From Agrocybe praecox (Eukaryota > Basidiomycota > Agaricomycetes > Agaricales > Agrocybaceae): a stretch of DNA of 64,000 nucleotides. The position numbers and the translations under genes are program-made. Shown here piece by piece: positions 11,301 to 20,963 of the stretch (position 1 is its first letter; the number at the start of each line of letters is the position of its first letter). The notes under the pieces are model-generated. The model did not search any database. It was not told the origin of the DNA and saw nothing but the letters and a program-made list of their open reading frames with translations. The DNA lies in contig OZ024848.1 of the NCBI GenBank assembly GCA_964017145.1, positions 1,190,501-1,254,500 of the forward strand, in the 5' to 3' direction.

Positions 11301-12203
11301 AGTACGAGGTCTCGCTCACTCATCGACAAGGTCCACGGCCGTGCTTTGGCAGCAGTTGACAAATACAGAGCTGCTCGAACTGCCAAACTTTGTCTTTCTG
11401 GCCCAGGAGCATGGGAGGAGACCCTTCTACCACTGCTTAATTCTGACGTTCGTAGCTACACAGACCCCGAGAGCAAGAAGACCACTAGCGGAAGACGGGG
11501 TATTTGGGAGGATGGGCAAGTGCCCGAGCAACAGGCTTTGAGAGAAGTTGGTAGCGGGATTTCTGGAGAAGATGTGGATGTGAATGGCCACGAAATTGAA
11601 GGCGAGATCGAGGTTTTTCCAGCTGATCGAACTCGACGCGAAGGTACCGGGAAAACCAGGCAGAAAGTCTCCTGGATATGGATGGACATTCGTCCAAAGG
11701 ATGGTGTTTTCGGTGTTACACCACCTGTAGCCAGCGATGAGTCGATGGGTGTAGAAACCAGCACAGACACCGATGAGAGAGACGGACGGGAAGAGGATGA
11801 CATGTGCCGTGCGGAATGGGCTAGGAGTAGAGCTCGGGTTCGACGTTGTGAAGAGGAGGTCAAAATGTTGAGGGAGGAGATGCGGAGGGTCATTGAATTT
11901 CTGAGGTGGAAGGCTGAGTGGTGGGATCTCAGAGCTCAGGCGCGTGAAGTTAATATGGAATTACAAGAGGGATTGCGAGCATACGCCGAACGACAGGCAG
12001 GGATACAGCGCCTCCTATCTGTCACCTTTCAACATATCTGGCGAATTCCTCTTCGTAAAATTGATGAATTGGATGTCCTTCACGGTTGCAACGATGACAT
12101 CCAGGCCGAAACTGATAGTGATGAGGACGGTGATGAGGACGATGGCAATGAGGTTTCTCCTGTTCGAAATCACCCACCGCCAATTGATGACGTCTTTATG
12201 TAG
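8331..12203 (+). CDS. KDZ-family transposase with CxC2 cysteine cluster
   Basis: Nine exons give 1149 residues: 8331-8651, 8710-8946, 9007-9566, 9616-9778, 9829-9977, 10030-10424, 10474-10659, 10707-10839 and 10898-12203. All introns are GT-AG and the total is a multiple of three. The last acceptor could instead lie slightly upstream. Residues about 141-430 form the CxC2 metal-binding cluster (CPDC, CQDC, CQECC, then FCxC-like and CPTCPHEG motifs). The transposase core follows with conserved acidic motifs: D383 in CMDANFRLK, D502 in SYDIACQW and E565 in LTDGEVPERGW. GPGSRHDVLDDQ-like and WNWKK elements come next. The C-terminus has a charged coiled coil and an Asp/Glu-rich tail. The KDZ family is proposed to use an RNase H-fold DDE chemistry for cut-and-paste transposition. 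Uninterrupted coding across nine exons suggests an active enzyme. Confidence 0.88.
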
Positions 12204-12451
12204 CTTTTGTGTATTTTCGCTTTCTCTCACCTGACCCTTATCTATGTGTTATAAATCTTATCTCATCTGTAATTTTGATATGTGTGCAACATAAAAATAA
12301 ATAAATTGTAGCTTCTATGATATCATACCTGCGGTGACGTAGCAGTAATAAAAATACCGAAACAACAAAAATAGATGACACTATATATAAATATATCGCA
12401 GCCGGATATCCGGCTGTATGCGGAACTTCAAACTGCATTCGGTAATGTAGC
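12204..12451. other. Transposase 3' flank with an 18-bp palindrome
   Basis: AT-rich 3' UTR region. CAGCCGGATATCCGGCTG at 12399-12416 is a perfect 18-bp palindrome about 35 bp inside the right inverted repeat. No counterpart was seen near the left end. Confidence 0.55.
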
Positions 12452-12537
12452 ACCCGTTTCCGTGATGCATCAATTTGGGCAACGGGGCCATTTCCGCTGT
12501 GGATGCATCACTTGTATTGGGCAACTACCCAAGGTTG
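12452..12537 (-). repeat. Right terminal inverted repeat of the KDZ element
   Basis: Its reverse complement matches 421-500. It contains an internal near-duplicate of the motif TTGGGCAAC. Confidence 0.8.
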
Positions 12538-12547
12538 ATGTATAATT
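12538..12547. repeat. Right target site duplication of the KDZ element
   Basis: ATGTATAATT, one mismatch from 411-420. Confidence 0.65.
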
Positions 12548-13940
12548 CTGTCTGCACTGGCTGCCATCTCAGGTACGGCCTGACACACTATCACCATCCT
12601 CGACCACCTATAAAGCAGTTACAGTTCCTGCAACGTCGTCCATTTCTTCTCCGAAATATGTCCAAACCAAGGGTCTCATGGACAAGGGCTCTTTGTTAGC
12701 TCCGAGTCCGACTCTCCGCAACAGATCACCGTCTGTTTGTTTTAGCCCTCCTCTATCACCTCGTTCTCCACCACGGCTCATGGCACCGGAATCTAATTCC
12801 ATTCCACGCCAACGGCCCACGTCTCCCAGTCCATCACTGTCGCCCACTACTGCACCTCTTGATGGCAATCCCACGGCTTCAAATTCAAGTGGACGATCCC
12901 CATCACCACCGCCCTCTGTTGTGCCTCTCACTCCTTCAAACGGCCGGAACCAGGTACTGTCTCAAAGTCTATTACTACCACCCACGGTTGCGTCTCCCAA
13001 CGATCCTGCAGCTTCAAATTCAAGTGGACAATCCCCATCACCAGCACCACCCACGATTGCGCCTCTCAACGATCCCATGGCTTCAACTTCAAGTGGGCGA
13101 TCACCATCACCATCGCCCACAGTTGCGCCTCTCACTCCTTCGAACAGCCAGACGCCATTGTTGTCTCCAAATTCTCCAAATCCATCACTACCACCCACCG
13201 TGCCACTCATCGACAATCCCCCTTCAAATGTTCAGACCCCATCGTTGCCTCAAAGTTCTCGTAAACGCAAGCTCGATACCGAATCCATGTCTTCTATCCG
13301 AACAAGAAAACGGCAACGTGAAACGCCGTCCCAGTCAGCCAGCCTTTTTGTTCCTTCATCCCATCTCACCCCTTCGCCACCTCGGTCTACTAATTCCATC
13401 ACTCCATCCATGAAATTCAATTCGGCAACCGTATCCAGGTCAAATGAATGTGCAGCCGAGATACCTCCATGGTTCGAAACTGCCATTTCTTTGCTGAAAT
13501 TAGAGGAGACTCGACTCGGACGCGAATGGAGTAAGCTCGTGGGACTTTGGTGCACGTTTGAGCAAATGAATGCGTACGAAGAAATCAGCCGCTTGAAAGC
13601 CCAATATTGACCAGTTGTCCTCAAGGATTGGATACAGCGCGCACGTCCTGGACTTTCTTCATGGAAGCCTGCTATCCAGAATCCAGCAAAATACCAGGAG
13701 GAATTTCTTCGATGGTACCATATTCTTCAGCCAACATAGAGGCTAGCGAGGGATGGAAATATCATTGCTGGATTGGACGGTGATTGGGAACCATTGAACT
13801 GACCCAGTCTCAACGGTCTCCTTACCGTGATGGTTGGTTTGCTTTATTGGGGCTTGGTTTTAAAGAAGAAAGAGACACAAAAATGGAAAGAGACTGTATC
13901 AGATTTTACCTTCGTTCTGCAGAAATTGACCTCCTTGTAA
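12548..13940 (+). pseudogene. 3' part of the decayed HMG-like gene copy
   Basis: The frame reads Ser/Pro/Thr-rich sequence with degenerate repeats (SNSSGQSPSP type), then KRKRQRE, then a Trp-rich domain homologous to the C-terminus of the gene at 910-3193. IPPWFETAISLLKLEE aligns with its TWFSHALEVFQSE, LKDWIQRARPGLSSW with its QWIKHARNL, and LLTVMVGLLYWGL with its LYTLIAALWFWG. It is broken by TGA at 13608-13610, TAG at about 13738, TGA at about 13798 and a frameshift near 13808. The homologous frame then ends at TAA 13938-13940. The short motif CCATCTC followed by TACGGCCTG near its start also occurs in the left half near 320-340. Together with 1-420 it makes one gene split by the KDZ insertion. 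Confidence 0.75.
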
Positions 13941-14516
13941 TTTTCTTTCCCTTTGTTTATATTTTTCTTTTATTTTGTCCCTGTTCCGCGCTCTATGATA
14001 CCATTATGTTATTTTTATACATATAATGAAAGCTGCACAAATGGTAACCCCGGTCGCCGAGGTCACGCACTGAAAAGAACCAAGGCCTAGACCACACTAA
14101 AATAGACAAGACCCATCACGAAGAATAAAAATAGATTACGAGCTCAAAGCTGTTTATTTTCGAACGTCATCCAAAGTTGAGGTCTTCAATCCATCCATTA
14201 TTCACCTCCTATGACGAGGCAAACATAGTAGATATGTTTTAAAATATTTATAGATGCTATATATGTTTTTTTGTGGCCGGAAATTATCATTCTTCTATGT
14301 TATGGATGAAAATTCAACCAAACTACCCAATATGGGCTTTCTTATTTATATTTGGTAGAAGGGTACACGGATAAGATAAGATAAGGCAGTTGGGCAGTTT
14401 CCACACAGGTAGGCCCCATCCTAGATATATCATAGTGTCAGGCAGGTACCAAGGTATGATATATGTAGGGGACTGCTACAAGTGACCTGCAGAGAAAAAA
14501 CAACTTATTAAACATT
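13941..14516. other. Non-coding AT-rich sequence
   Basis: Contains a short GATAAGATAAGATAAGG run near 14370 and no supported gene. It may be the 3' region of the decayed gene copy or of its host element. Confidence 0.4.
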
Positions 14517-14561
14517 GTGGGACCACAGAAAGCAGCGGTGGCAAGACTTACGCATAACCCA

Positions 14562-14777
14562 ATGCATGAACATACACCCGGGGTTGGAACCAGTGCCAAA
14601 GCGACTCTGAAGCGAAGAATTGGCTACCATGACGAAGAGATGTCAGCAACTCGGGCCAAAATGAGTCGCATGGACATAGCACAAGACGCAAATGAAAGTA
14701 CCATGGGTGACGAAGCCGATGCAGAGGATGGCAACAAAGAGAACATGGGAGAAGAAGAGATAAACTCTCTTGACTGA
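14562..14777 (+). CDS. Short acidic/basic reading frame, unknown
   Basis: From ATG at 14562 the frame gives 71 residues, rich in Glu/Asp and Lys/Arg (KATLKRRIGYHDEEMS, then GNKENMGEEE). Just before the retrotransposon, 14880-15019 has another charged frame (LKRKRHSDF). They could be exons of one small nuclear protein, but no splice pair convinced me. I do not recognise it. It may be a remnant interrupted by the insertion at 15020. Confidence 0.25.
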   Translation: MHEHTPGVGTSAKATLKRRIGYHDEEMSATRAKMSRMDIAQDANESTMGDEADAEDGNKENMGEEEINSLD

Positions 14778-15019
14778 TTTTTTCTGTAAACAACATGCCA
14801 AACAGAGAGGCCGAAGCGAAGCCAAGAATAAGAATATATTTTTTGACATAAACATCATTCAAAATACATATTTTATGACGATACAGACCGAGTTATCTTG
14901 AAGCGGAAGCGTCACAGCGATTTCTCCAATGGTGGAAACTGTTTCAATGAAGGCAAAAGCCCTAATGGAAAACTGAGGAATAAGGACAACTTTGATATGA
15001 CATTCTATCATATCAATGT

Positions 15020-15498
15020 TGTCAGGGTTTCCCCTATTTTCCTCTATTTTTCTATATTTATTTCGCATTTTTCCCTTTTGTAGATGTGTAGATATCTTAT
15101 CTGCTTCATATCTTTGATTATATCTTGATTATCATTTGATTAGATACTTATCACTTTGATTTCCCATGAGCACAGCCTCATTCATTCTACATCATTCCAC
15201 ATTATTCTTTTACTTTCTTTATGATGTCATTGCCTTACTCATCATTCCTTTCTATGATGTCATGAAGGAATATTCTAGAATAGCTGTAGAGTATATATAC
15301 TGGACATGTAGGTAGCTGTAGCCTCAGCTTCAATCTCTTAGGATATCCACTATCATTGGTGTGATCTCTTAGAATCATTGAATGTCTCTCTATCTCTTTA
15401 TCTCTCTCTCTCTCTCTCTCTGTGTCTCTTTTCTCTCTCTCCTCTTGCTTTGTCTTTGTTGGTGGCCTTGTCACACTGATTATAGTGTTGCCCTGACA
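15020..15498 (+). repeat. 5' LTR of gypsy element 1
   Basis: Begins TGTCAGGG and ends CCCTGACA. TATATATA at 15292-15299 lies 34 bp before AGCTTCAATCT (15326-15336), the inferred RNA 5' end. A CT microsatellite follows at about 15395-15420. Confidence 0.95.
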
Positions 15499-15500
15499 GA

Positions 15501-15511
15501 AGATTGAAGCT
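15501..15511 (+). promoter_or_regulatory. Self-priming primer binding site
   Basis: AGATTGAAGCT, 2 nt after the LTR, is the exact 11-nt complement of AGCTTCAATCT at 15326-15336 inside the LTR. That matches the inferred transcript start downstream of the TATA box. This is the Tf1/sushi self-priming arrangement rather than a tRNA site. Confidence 0.75.
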
Positions 15512-16005
15512 CTCTTAGACAACTCCACCACTCACTATTCATCACCTCACACTTATCCACACCAATCTATTCATCTCTCTTCCCACCATTTGCCCCCACA
15601 TCCTCTCATCACATATATCATCCTCTTCATCATCACCAACCCTTCAACCTCCAATACCCTCACAGTCTTCTACATCATTTCTCTCTCCCCAATTTCAACA
15701 TCTCCTCAAGACACCTCTCTTTCTACTGGATCTCTCACTCTCTGCTGTGTGTTGTGTGTGAACTTGTAAATAGGGATACCAACTGTTGGGGCAGATTCAG
15801 GCCAACTGTTTCTGTCTTTGGTGGTCTAGGAAAATACCAGGTAGTCAACCCTGTGATCCTAGGTTTAGACCCACTGTGTTTGGGGTGACAACTGGGTATC
15901 CATTACATAGCCTTTTTTAATTACTTAGTATAGTCTCAAGGGCACTTTTTGTAGATAGCTTCTCCCACACACACACCAGAGAGCCTCTACTTTATCTGCA
16001 CCAAG

Positions 16006-17235
16006 ATGGACACTATCACCACCCCTACCACTACTCTTCCCTCTGTGGAGGAGCTCCTTCAACAAATCTCTCTCCTTACCCAGGAGGTGGCTCTCTTAAG
16101 GCAGCAGCAGCAACAGTCAGTCACACCTCCAACTACTCAATCACCATTCTCCTCTGCTGCTAGAGAAGTCCATCCTTCCTCTGCCAATCATAGTCCCTTT
16201 ACCTTTGGTTCACAGTCTGGAATCAAGGTTTCTCCTCCTGAGCCATATGATGGCTCTATGTCAAAAGCAGAAACCTTCCTCAGCCAACTCAAGTTATATT
16301 TCTATGGGAAGGGGATTACAGATAACCTTCAAAAGGTTGTTTGTGCCCTGTCCTATATGAAAGAAGGCACTGCTGGGAAATGGGCACTTGACAAAACTAA
16401 AATTCTGGATGGAGATTATTCCAAAGAAGGCCTTTGGAATGACTTTGTCTATGAATTCAGGGAGGTATTTGGAGATCCAGACCCTGCTAGCACAGCCAGA
16501 CACAAAATGAATCTTCTGAAGCAGGGAAGTCAAACTGCTGATGAATATGTGGCTAGCTTTAGGGAATTGGTCTCTGATACTGGGTACAATGATGCTGCTT
16601 TGGTTGAGAAGTTTCAGACTGGGCTAAACAGATCACTCAGGGAAAAGGTTTACAATGTCCCTGATATGCCCAAGACTCTGAATGGCTGGATCTCTTGGGC
16701 CACCAAGCTGGACAGGCAGTGGAGACAGATGGAAGCCTTTAACAAGTCTACCTCCACTACTACTTCTTCTTTCTCAAAGGCTCCTAAACCTCAGCCTAAG
16801 CCAGCAGCCCCTAGTCCTTCTTCTTTTTCAAGCAGTCAGAGAGGTTTTGTTGCTCAGGCAAAGCAACCAGATGTTGTTCCCATAAAAGTTGACTCTGGAT
16901 GGAGGTCAGTCAGGCCACTTATCTGCTTTAAGTGCAGAAAGCAAGGACATAAGGCTGCTGACTGTAGATCCTCAGTCAACATCAATGCTATGAACTATGA
17001 GGAGTTGAAAGACTTCTATGGGAAACTCATCAAGGAAGAAGAAGAGAGACAATCACAAGAACAGAAGAAGAATTTAGAGGCACCATTGGTGAAGAACATG
17101 TCCCAATGGAATAGATTTAATGTATTAGAAGATGAAACTGAGTCAATCCCACCTCTTCTGAATCTGATACAGAAATCATGTTCTCAAATTCTGATTCTTC
17201 TCTTTCTTCTACTCCTGAGAGGATATACATCTTAG
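16006..17235 (+). CDS. gag: Gag polyprotein of gypsy element 1
   Basis: 409 residues starting at ATG 16006, about 500 nt downstream of the LTR. An N-terminal coiled coil (LLQQISLLTQEVALLRQQQQQ region) and Pro/Ser linker precede the retrotransposon gag domain (AETFLSQLKLYFYGKG through WNDFVYEFREVFGDP to LREKVYNVPD). A CCHC zinc knuckle CFKCRKQGHKAADC binds nucleic acid. Its last ~31 codons overlap the start of pol in the -1 frame (overlap about 17142-17235). Pol is therefore probably made by -1 frameshifting or by an independent start. I found no textbook slippery heptamer. It forms the virus-like particle that packages element RNA. Confidence 0.9.
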   Translation: MDTITTPTTTLPSVEELLQQISLLTQEVALLRQQQQQSVTPPTTQSPFSSAAREVHPSSANHSPFTFGSQSGIKVSPPEPYDGSMSKAETFLSQLKLYFYGKGITDNLQKVVCALSYMKEGTAGKWALDKTKILDGDYSKEGLWNDFVYEFREVFGDPDPASTARHKMNLLKQGSQTADEYVASFRELVSDTGYNDAALVEKFQTGLNRSLREKVYNVPDMPKTLNGWISWATKLDRQWRQMEAFNKSTSTTTSSFSKAPKPQPKPAAPSPSSFSSSQRGFVAQAKQPDVVPIKVDSGWRSVRPLICFKCRKQGHKAADCRSSVNINAMNYEELKDFYGKLIKEEEERQSQEQKKNLEAPLVKNMSQWNRFNVLEDETESIPPLLNLIQKSCSQILILLFLLLLRGYTS

Positions 17236-20200
17236 GGCATAAGCCAAAGGCCTCTACCCATTTGTCAGTCATTCTCAAGACAATGGACACAGGAAAAAGG
17301 CTGCCTGTAGATGCTTTGCTTGACTCTGGAGCTACTGGTCTTTTTCTGGACACTGAGTTTGTAAAATACCATAATCTCAACACAAGAAAACTTCTTAGAG
17401 CTATTCCAGTCTACAATGTTGATGGTACTCTCAACAAAAGTGGCTCTATTCATGAGGAAGTGGACTTGATTATGGTGTACAAGAACCACACAGAAAAGGC
17501 TACCTTTGCTGTTTGTGACTTGGGAGACAAAACTGCTATCATTGGACATACCTGGCTCTATCTACACAATCCTGATGTCAACTGGAAGTCAGGTGATGTC
17601 CAGTTTACTAGATTTCCATCTGACTGCCATATGGAAGTGATTAGAGCCAGGAGGAAGAGACAGAGGATAGCTGCAGTACAGAGAAGACAGCTCCCTCAGT
17701 TTGATGATGAAGGTGTAGATCTTGTAGATCAGTCACCTGACTCTGACTCTGAGATTGAGCCTGAGGATAGGATTTTTATTTCTTATCTCCATCCTCAGAA
17801 ACAGTCTATCAATGCTACCTCAACTGTGTCTCAGAAATTGGCAGAAGAGTCTTACCAACAGGCTGAATCCCCAAAGAAAACCTTTGAAGAAGCTGTTCCC
17901 AAACACTATCATCAATTTAAAGGAGTTTTTTCAAAAGAATCCTTTGATAGGCTACCTGACAGAAAGCCTTGGGATCATGCTATTGAGCTAAAGCCTGGGT
18001 CTGAGCCTTACAGATCAAAGATTTATCCTCTTTCCCCAAATGAGCAAAAAGAGCTTGATGCTTTTTTAGAGGAGAATCTGAAGTCTGGTAGGATTAGACC
18101 ATCCAAGTCACCTATGGCATCCCCTGTGTTCTTTGTTAAGAAGAAGGATGGCTCTCTTAGACTAGTTCAGGACTATAGAAAGCTAAATGAAATGACTATT
18201 AAGAACTCTTATCCCTTACCTCTCATTTCTGACATCATTACCAAACTCAGCAAAGCCAAGTATTTCACCAAGCTGGATGTCAGATGGGGCTTTAACAATG
18301 TTAGAGTTAAGGAAGGGGATGAGTGGAAGGCAGCTTTCAGAACCAATAGAGGGCTGTTTGAACCACTGGTCATGTTCTTTGGCTTAACCAACAGTCCTGC
18401 AACTTTCCAAACTATGATGAATGACATCTTTATAGAGCTTATTGATGGCAATGTGGTCATTGTTTATATGGATGACATATTGGTCTTCACTGAGACTCTG
18501 GAACATCATAGGGAGGTAGTCAAGAAGGTTTTGCAAATCCTGGAAGATAACAAACTCTACCTGAAAGCAGAAAAATGTGAATTTGAAAAGGAAAAGATTG
18601 AATATCTTGGACTTATCATTTCACAAGGCAAGATTGAAATGGATCCTGTCAAGGTAGAGGGAGTTTCCAAATGGCCTGAACCTGAAAATGTCAAGGATGT
18701 TCAATCATTCTTGGGATTTGTCAACTTCTACAGAAGGTTCATAGAGGATTTTGCAGACATTGCCAAGCCACTTCATGAATTGACAAAGAAAGGGACAGTC
18801 TGGAGATGGGGACTTAGACATCAGGAAGCCTTTGATCAGTTAAAGCTTAAGGTCACATCCTCCCCTGTTTTGGTTTTCCCTGATGATAATAAGCCCTATA
18901 AAGTTGAAGCAGATAGCTCAGATTATGCTACTGGGGCTGTCTTATCTCAGGAAGGATCAGATGGGAAATGGCATCCTGTTGCTTTTATGTCTAAGAGCCT
19001 CTCTGAAGTAGAAAGAAATTATGAGATTCATGACAAGGAAATGCTGGCAATTATCAGGGCACTAGATGAATGGAGACATTATCTTGAAGGGACTCAACAT
19101 ACCTTTGAGATTTGGACAGACCACAAAAATCTAGAGTACTTTATGACTGCCCAGAAACTAAGCAGAAGGCAGGCTAGATGGTCTCTGTTTTTGTCCAGAT
19201 TTGACTTTTCTCTTCATCATAGACCTGGTAAAAAATCCCTTAAGCCAGATGCTCTGTCAAGGAGATCAGATCATAAGAAGGGGGAGAATGATAATGAAAA
19301 TGTAGTTCTCCTCAAACCTTCCTACTTCAAGATCCAGGCTCTCAAACAGGGGCACACCATTTTGTTTGGTCCTGAGACTGATCTTCTGAAGAAAATCAGA
19401 GAGGCAAAGGACATGGATGAAAAGGTTGTGAAGGCAGTACAGGAATTGAAGGGATCCTCAACCAAGAAGATAGAAGGACAGGAATGGGCAGAAGAGCAAG
19501 GACTTATTCTCTACAGAGGGAAAGTGTATGTTCCCAAGGACAAAGATCTTAGAAGGAAAATTGTGGAACTACATCATGATGCCTATATTGCTGGACATCC
19601 AGGAAAATGGAAGACAATAGAGCTTGTCTCTAGAAATTATTGGTGGCCAGGAATGTCTCACTACATTGCAGCCTACACTAGAAGCTGTGATAGATGTAAC
19701 AGGACAAAGACATTCCCAGCTAAGCCTGTTGGCTTCCTGACTCCTACTGAAATTCCTTCTGATGTCTGGCAAACCATTACTGTGGACTTTATCACTGGAT
19801 TACCTGAGTGTCAAGGGTACAATGCCATCATGATAGTTGTAGATAGGCTTAGCAAGATGATCCACATCATACCTACCACAGATGAGGTCACATCTGAAGG
19901 TACTGCTAAGCTCTATAGAGACTATGTCTGGAAACTGCATGGTCTACCTATCAAAATAATCTGTGATAGAGGTCCCCAGTTTGTCTCCAAGTTCATGAAA
20001 GAGCTCAACTCCTTATTAGGTATTCAGACTGCTTCATCTACAGCCTATCACCCTCAGACAGATGGTCAAACTGAAAGGGTAAATCAAGAAGTAGAACAAT
20101 ACCTCAGGCTCTTCATAAACCATAGACAAGATGACTGGGTAGAATGGTTGTCCTTAGCTGAATTCTCCTACAACAACAGAGTTCAAGCATCCACTAGGCA

Positions 20201-20963
20201 AACACCCTTCATGCTCAATAATGGTAGACATCCTAGAATGGGCACAGAACCTCTTAGAGACAGCAAGATGGATACTGTAGATACCTTTGTGAAAAACATG
20301 GAAGAGGCCAGAAAAGAAGCAGAGTCTGCCCTCAAAAAGGCTGCTGATGATATGGCCAAGTTCTATGATAGACACAGAAGTGTACCTACTGAGTATAAGG
20401 TTGGAGACATGGTTTGGCTAGATGGCAAGGACTTGAAGACTGATAGGCCTTCCAAGAAATTGGAGGACAAAAGATATGGACCATACAAGATCACCAAAGT
20501 TGTTGGTCCAAATGCCTATGAATTGAAATTGCCTTCTACCATGAAAATCCATCCTGTATTCAATGTGGTCAAGCTCATGCCCCATCATCCTGATCCAGTT
20601 GGTAGAAAGCCCCCTTCCAGACCTCCACCAGTTATCAAAGGAGAACACCCTGAATGGGAAGTTGAGTACATCAAGGACAGCAGATTATTCAGAAATAAGC
20701 TGCAGTACTTGGTTAAATGGAAAAACTACCCAAATGAAGAAAGTACTTGGGAACCTGCAGAAAATTTGAAGAAGGCAGCTAAATCAATCAAGGAATTCCA
20801 TGCAAAACACCCAGCTGCTCCCAGAAAAATTTCAGCCCTCACTTTTGATAGACTTTCATTTTCTCCTCTAATTAATTTTACTGAACCTCCACCTCCTCTG
20901 AAACCCTCCAAACTCAGTCATACATGTGCACATTGTGGGAAATGTGCCTTAGAGAGGGGGTGA
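17178..20963 (+). CDS. pol: Pol polyprotein (protease-RT-RNase H-integrase-chromodomain) of gypsy element 1
   Basis: 1261 residues from the first ATG; the frame is open from about 17142. Domain order: aspartic protease with LLDSGATG; reverse transcriptase with LDVRWGFNNVRV, FGLTNSPATFQ and the catalytic YMDD near 18465; RNase H with VEADSSDYATGAVLS and HDKEMLAI; integrase with HHCC finger (HHDAYIAGHPG, CDRCNRTK) and DDE core (TVDFITGL, CDRGPQF, HPQTDGQTERVN). A C-terminal chromodomain follows (VEYIKDSR, LQYLVKWKNYPNEESTWEP), typical of chromoviruses that target heterochromatin. The stop TGA (20961-20963) abuts the 3' LTR. No inactivating mutation is visible. Confidence 0.95.
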   Translation: MFSNSDSSLSSTPERIYILGHKPKASTHLSVILKTMDTGKRLPVDALLDSGATGLFLDTEFVKYHNLNTRKLLRAIPVYNVDGTLNKSGSIHEEVDLIMVYKNHTEKATFAVCDLGDKTAIIGHTWLYLHNPDVNWKSGDVQFTRFPSDCHMEVIRARRKRQRIAAVQRRQLPQFDDEGVDLVDQSPDSDSEIEPEDRIFISYLHPQKQSINATSTVSQKLAEESYQQAESPKKTFEEAVPKHYHQFKGVFSKESFDRLPDRKPWDHAIELKPGSEPYRSKIYPLSPNEQKELDAFLEENLKSGRIRPSKSPMASPVFFVKKKDGSLRLVQDYRKLNEMTIKNSYPLPLISDIITKLSKAKYFTKLDVRWGFNNVRVKEGDEWKAAFRTNRGLFEPLVMFFGLTNSPATFQTMMNDIFIELIDGNVVIVYMDDILVFTETLEHHREVVKKVLQILEDNKLYLKAEKCEFEKEKIEYLGLIISQGKIEMDPVKVEGVSKWPEPENVKDVQSFLGFVNFYRRFIEDFADIAKPLHELTKKGTVWRWGLRHQEAFDQLKLKVTSSPVLVFPDDNKPYKVEADSSDYATGAVLSQEGSDGKWHPVAFMSKSLSEVERNYEIHDKEMLAIIRALDEWRHYLEGTQHTFEIWTDHKNLEYFMTAQKLSRRQARWSLFLSRFDFSLHHRPGKKSLKPDALSRRSDHKKGENDNENVVLLKPSYFKIQALKQGHTILFGPETDLLKKIREAKDMDEKVVKAVQELKGSSTKKIEGQEWAEEQGLILYRGKVYVPKDKDLRRKIVELHHDAYIAGHPGKWKTIELVSRNYWWPGMSHYIAAYTRSCDRCNRTKTFPAKPVGFLTPTEIPSDVWQTITVDFITGLPECQGYNAIMIVVDRLSKMIHIIPTTDEVTSEGTAKLYRDYVWKLHGLPIKIICDRGPQFVSKFMKELNSLLGIQTASSTAYHPQTDGQTERVNQEVEQYLRLFINHRQDDWVEWLSLAEFSYNNRVQASTRQTPFMLNNGRHPRMGTEPLRDSKMDTVDTFVKNMEEARKEAESALKKAADDMAKFYDRHRSVPTEYKVGDMVWLDGKDLKTDRPSKKLEDKRYGPYKITKVVGPNAYELKLPSTMKIHPVFNVVKLMPHHPDPVGRKPPSRPPPVIKGEHPEWEVEYIKDSRLFRNKLQYLVKWKNYPNEESTWEPAENLKKAAKSIKEFHAKHPAAPRKISALTFDRLSFSPLINFTEPPPPLKPSKLSHTCAHCGKCALERG
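20951..20960 (+). promoter_or_regulatory. Polypurine tract of gypsy element 1
   Basis: AGAGAGGGGG, 3 nt before the 3' LTR. It overlaps the end of the pol frame. Confidence 0.8.

Larger units (their letters stand above)
421..12537. mobile_element. Composite KDZ DNA transposon carrying a TET/JBP dioxygenase
   Basis: A 12.1-kb unit is bounded by imperfect inverted repeats (421-500 and 12452-12537) and flanked by a near-perfect 10-bp direct repeat. Inside are four open genes: HMG-box-like (minus), small unknown (plus), TET/JBP-like dioxygenase (minus) and KDZ transposase (plus). They form two divergent pairs, with a CpG-rich hairpin minisatellite between the dioxygenase and transposase promoters. 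All four splice models close in frame, so the element looks young and potentially autonomous. The flanks are the two halves of one decayed gene, which independently supports the boundaries. Known: KDZ transposons in mushrooms can carry TET/JBP genes. Inferred: the four genes move as one unit. The boundaries are precise to a few bases only. Confidence 0.85.

Noticed and set aside
12608..12931. Minus-strand frame opposite the Ser/Pro-rich part of the decayed HMG-like copy
   Set aside because: Mirror of a low-complexity coding stretch, with no splice or homology support.
14360..14480. Possible outer transposon end with GGCAGTTGGGCAG resembling the KDZ inverted repeat
   Set aside because: Similarity is limited to a few words and could be chance; no second end is visible inside the window.
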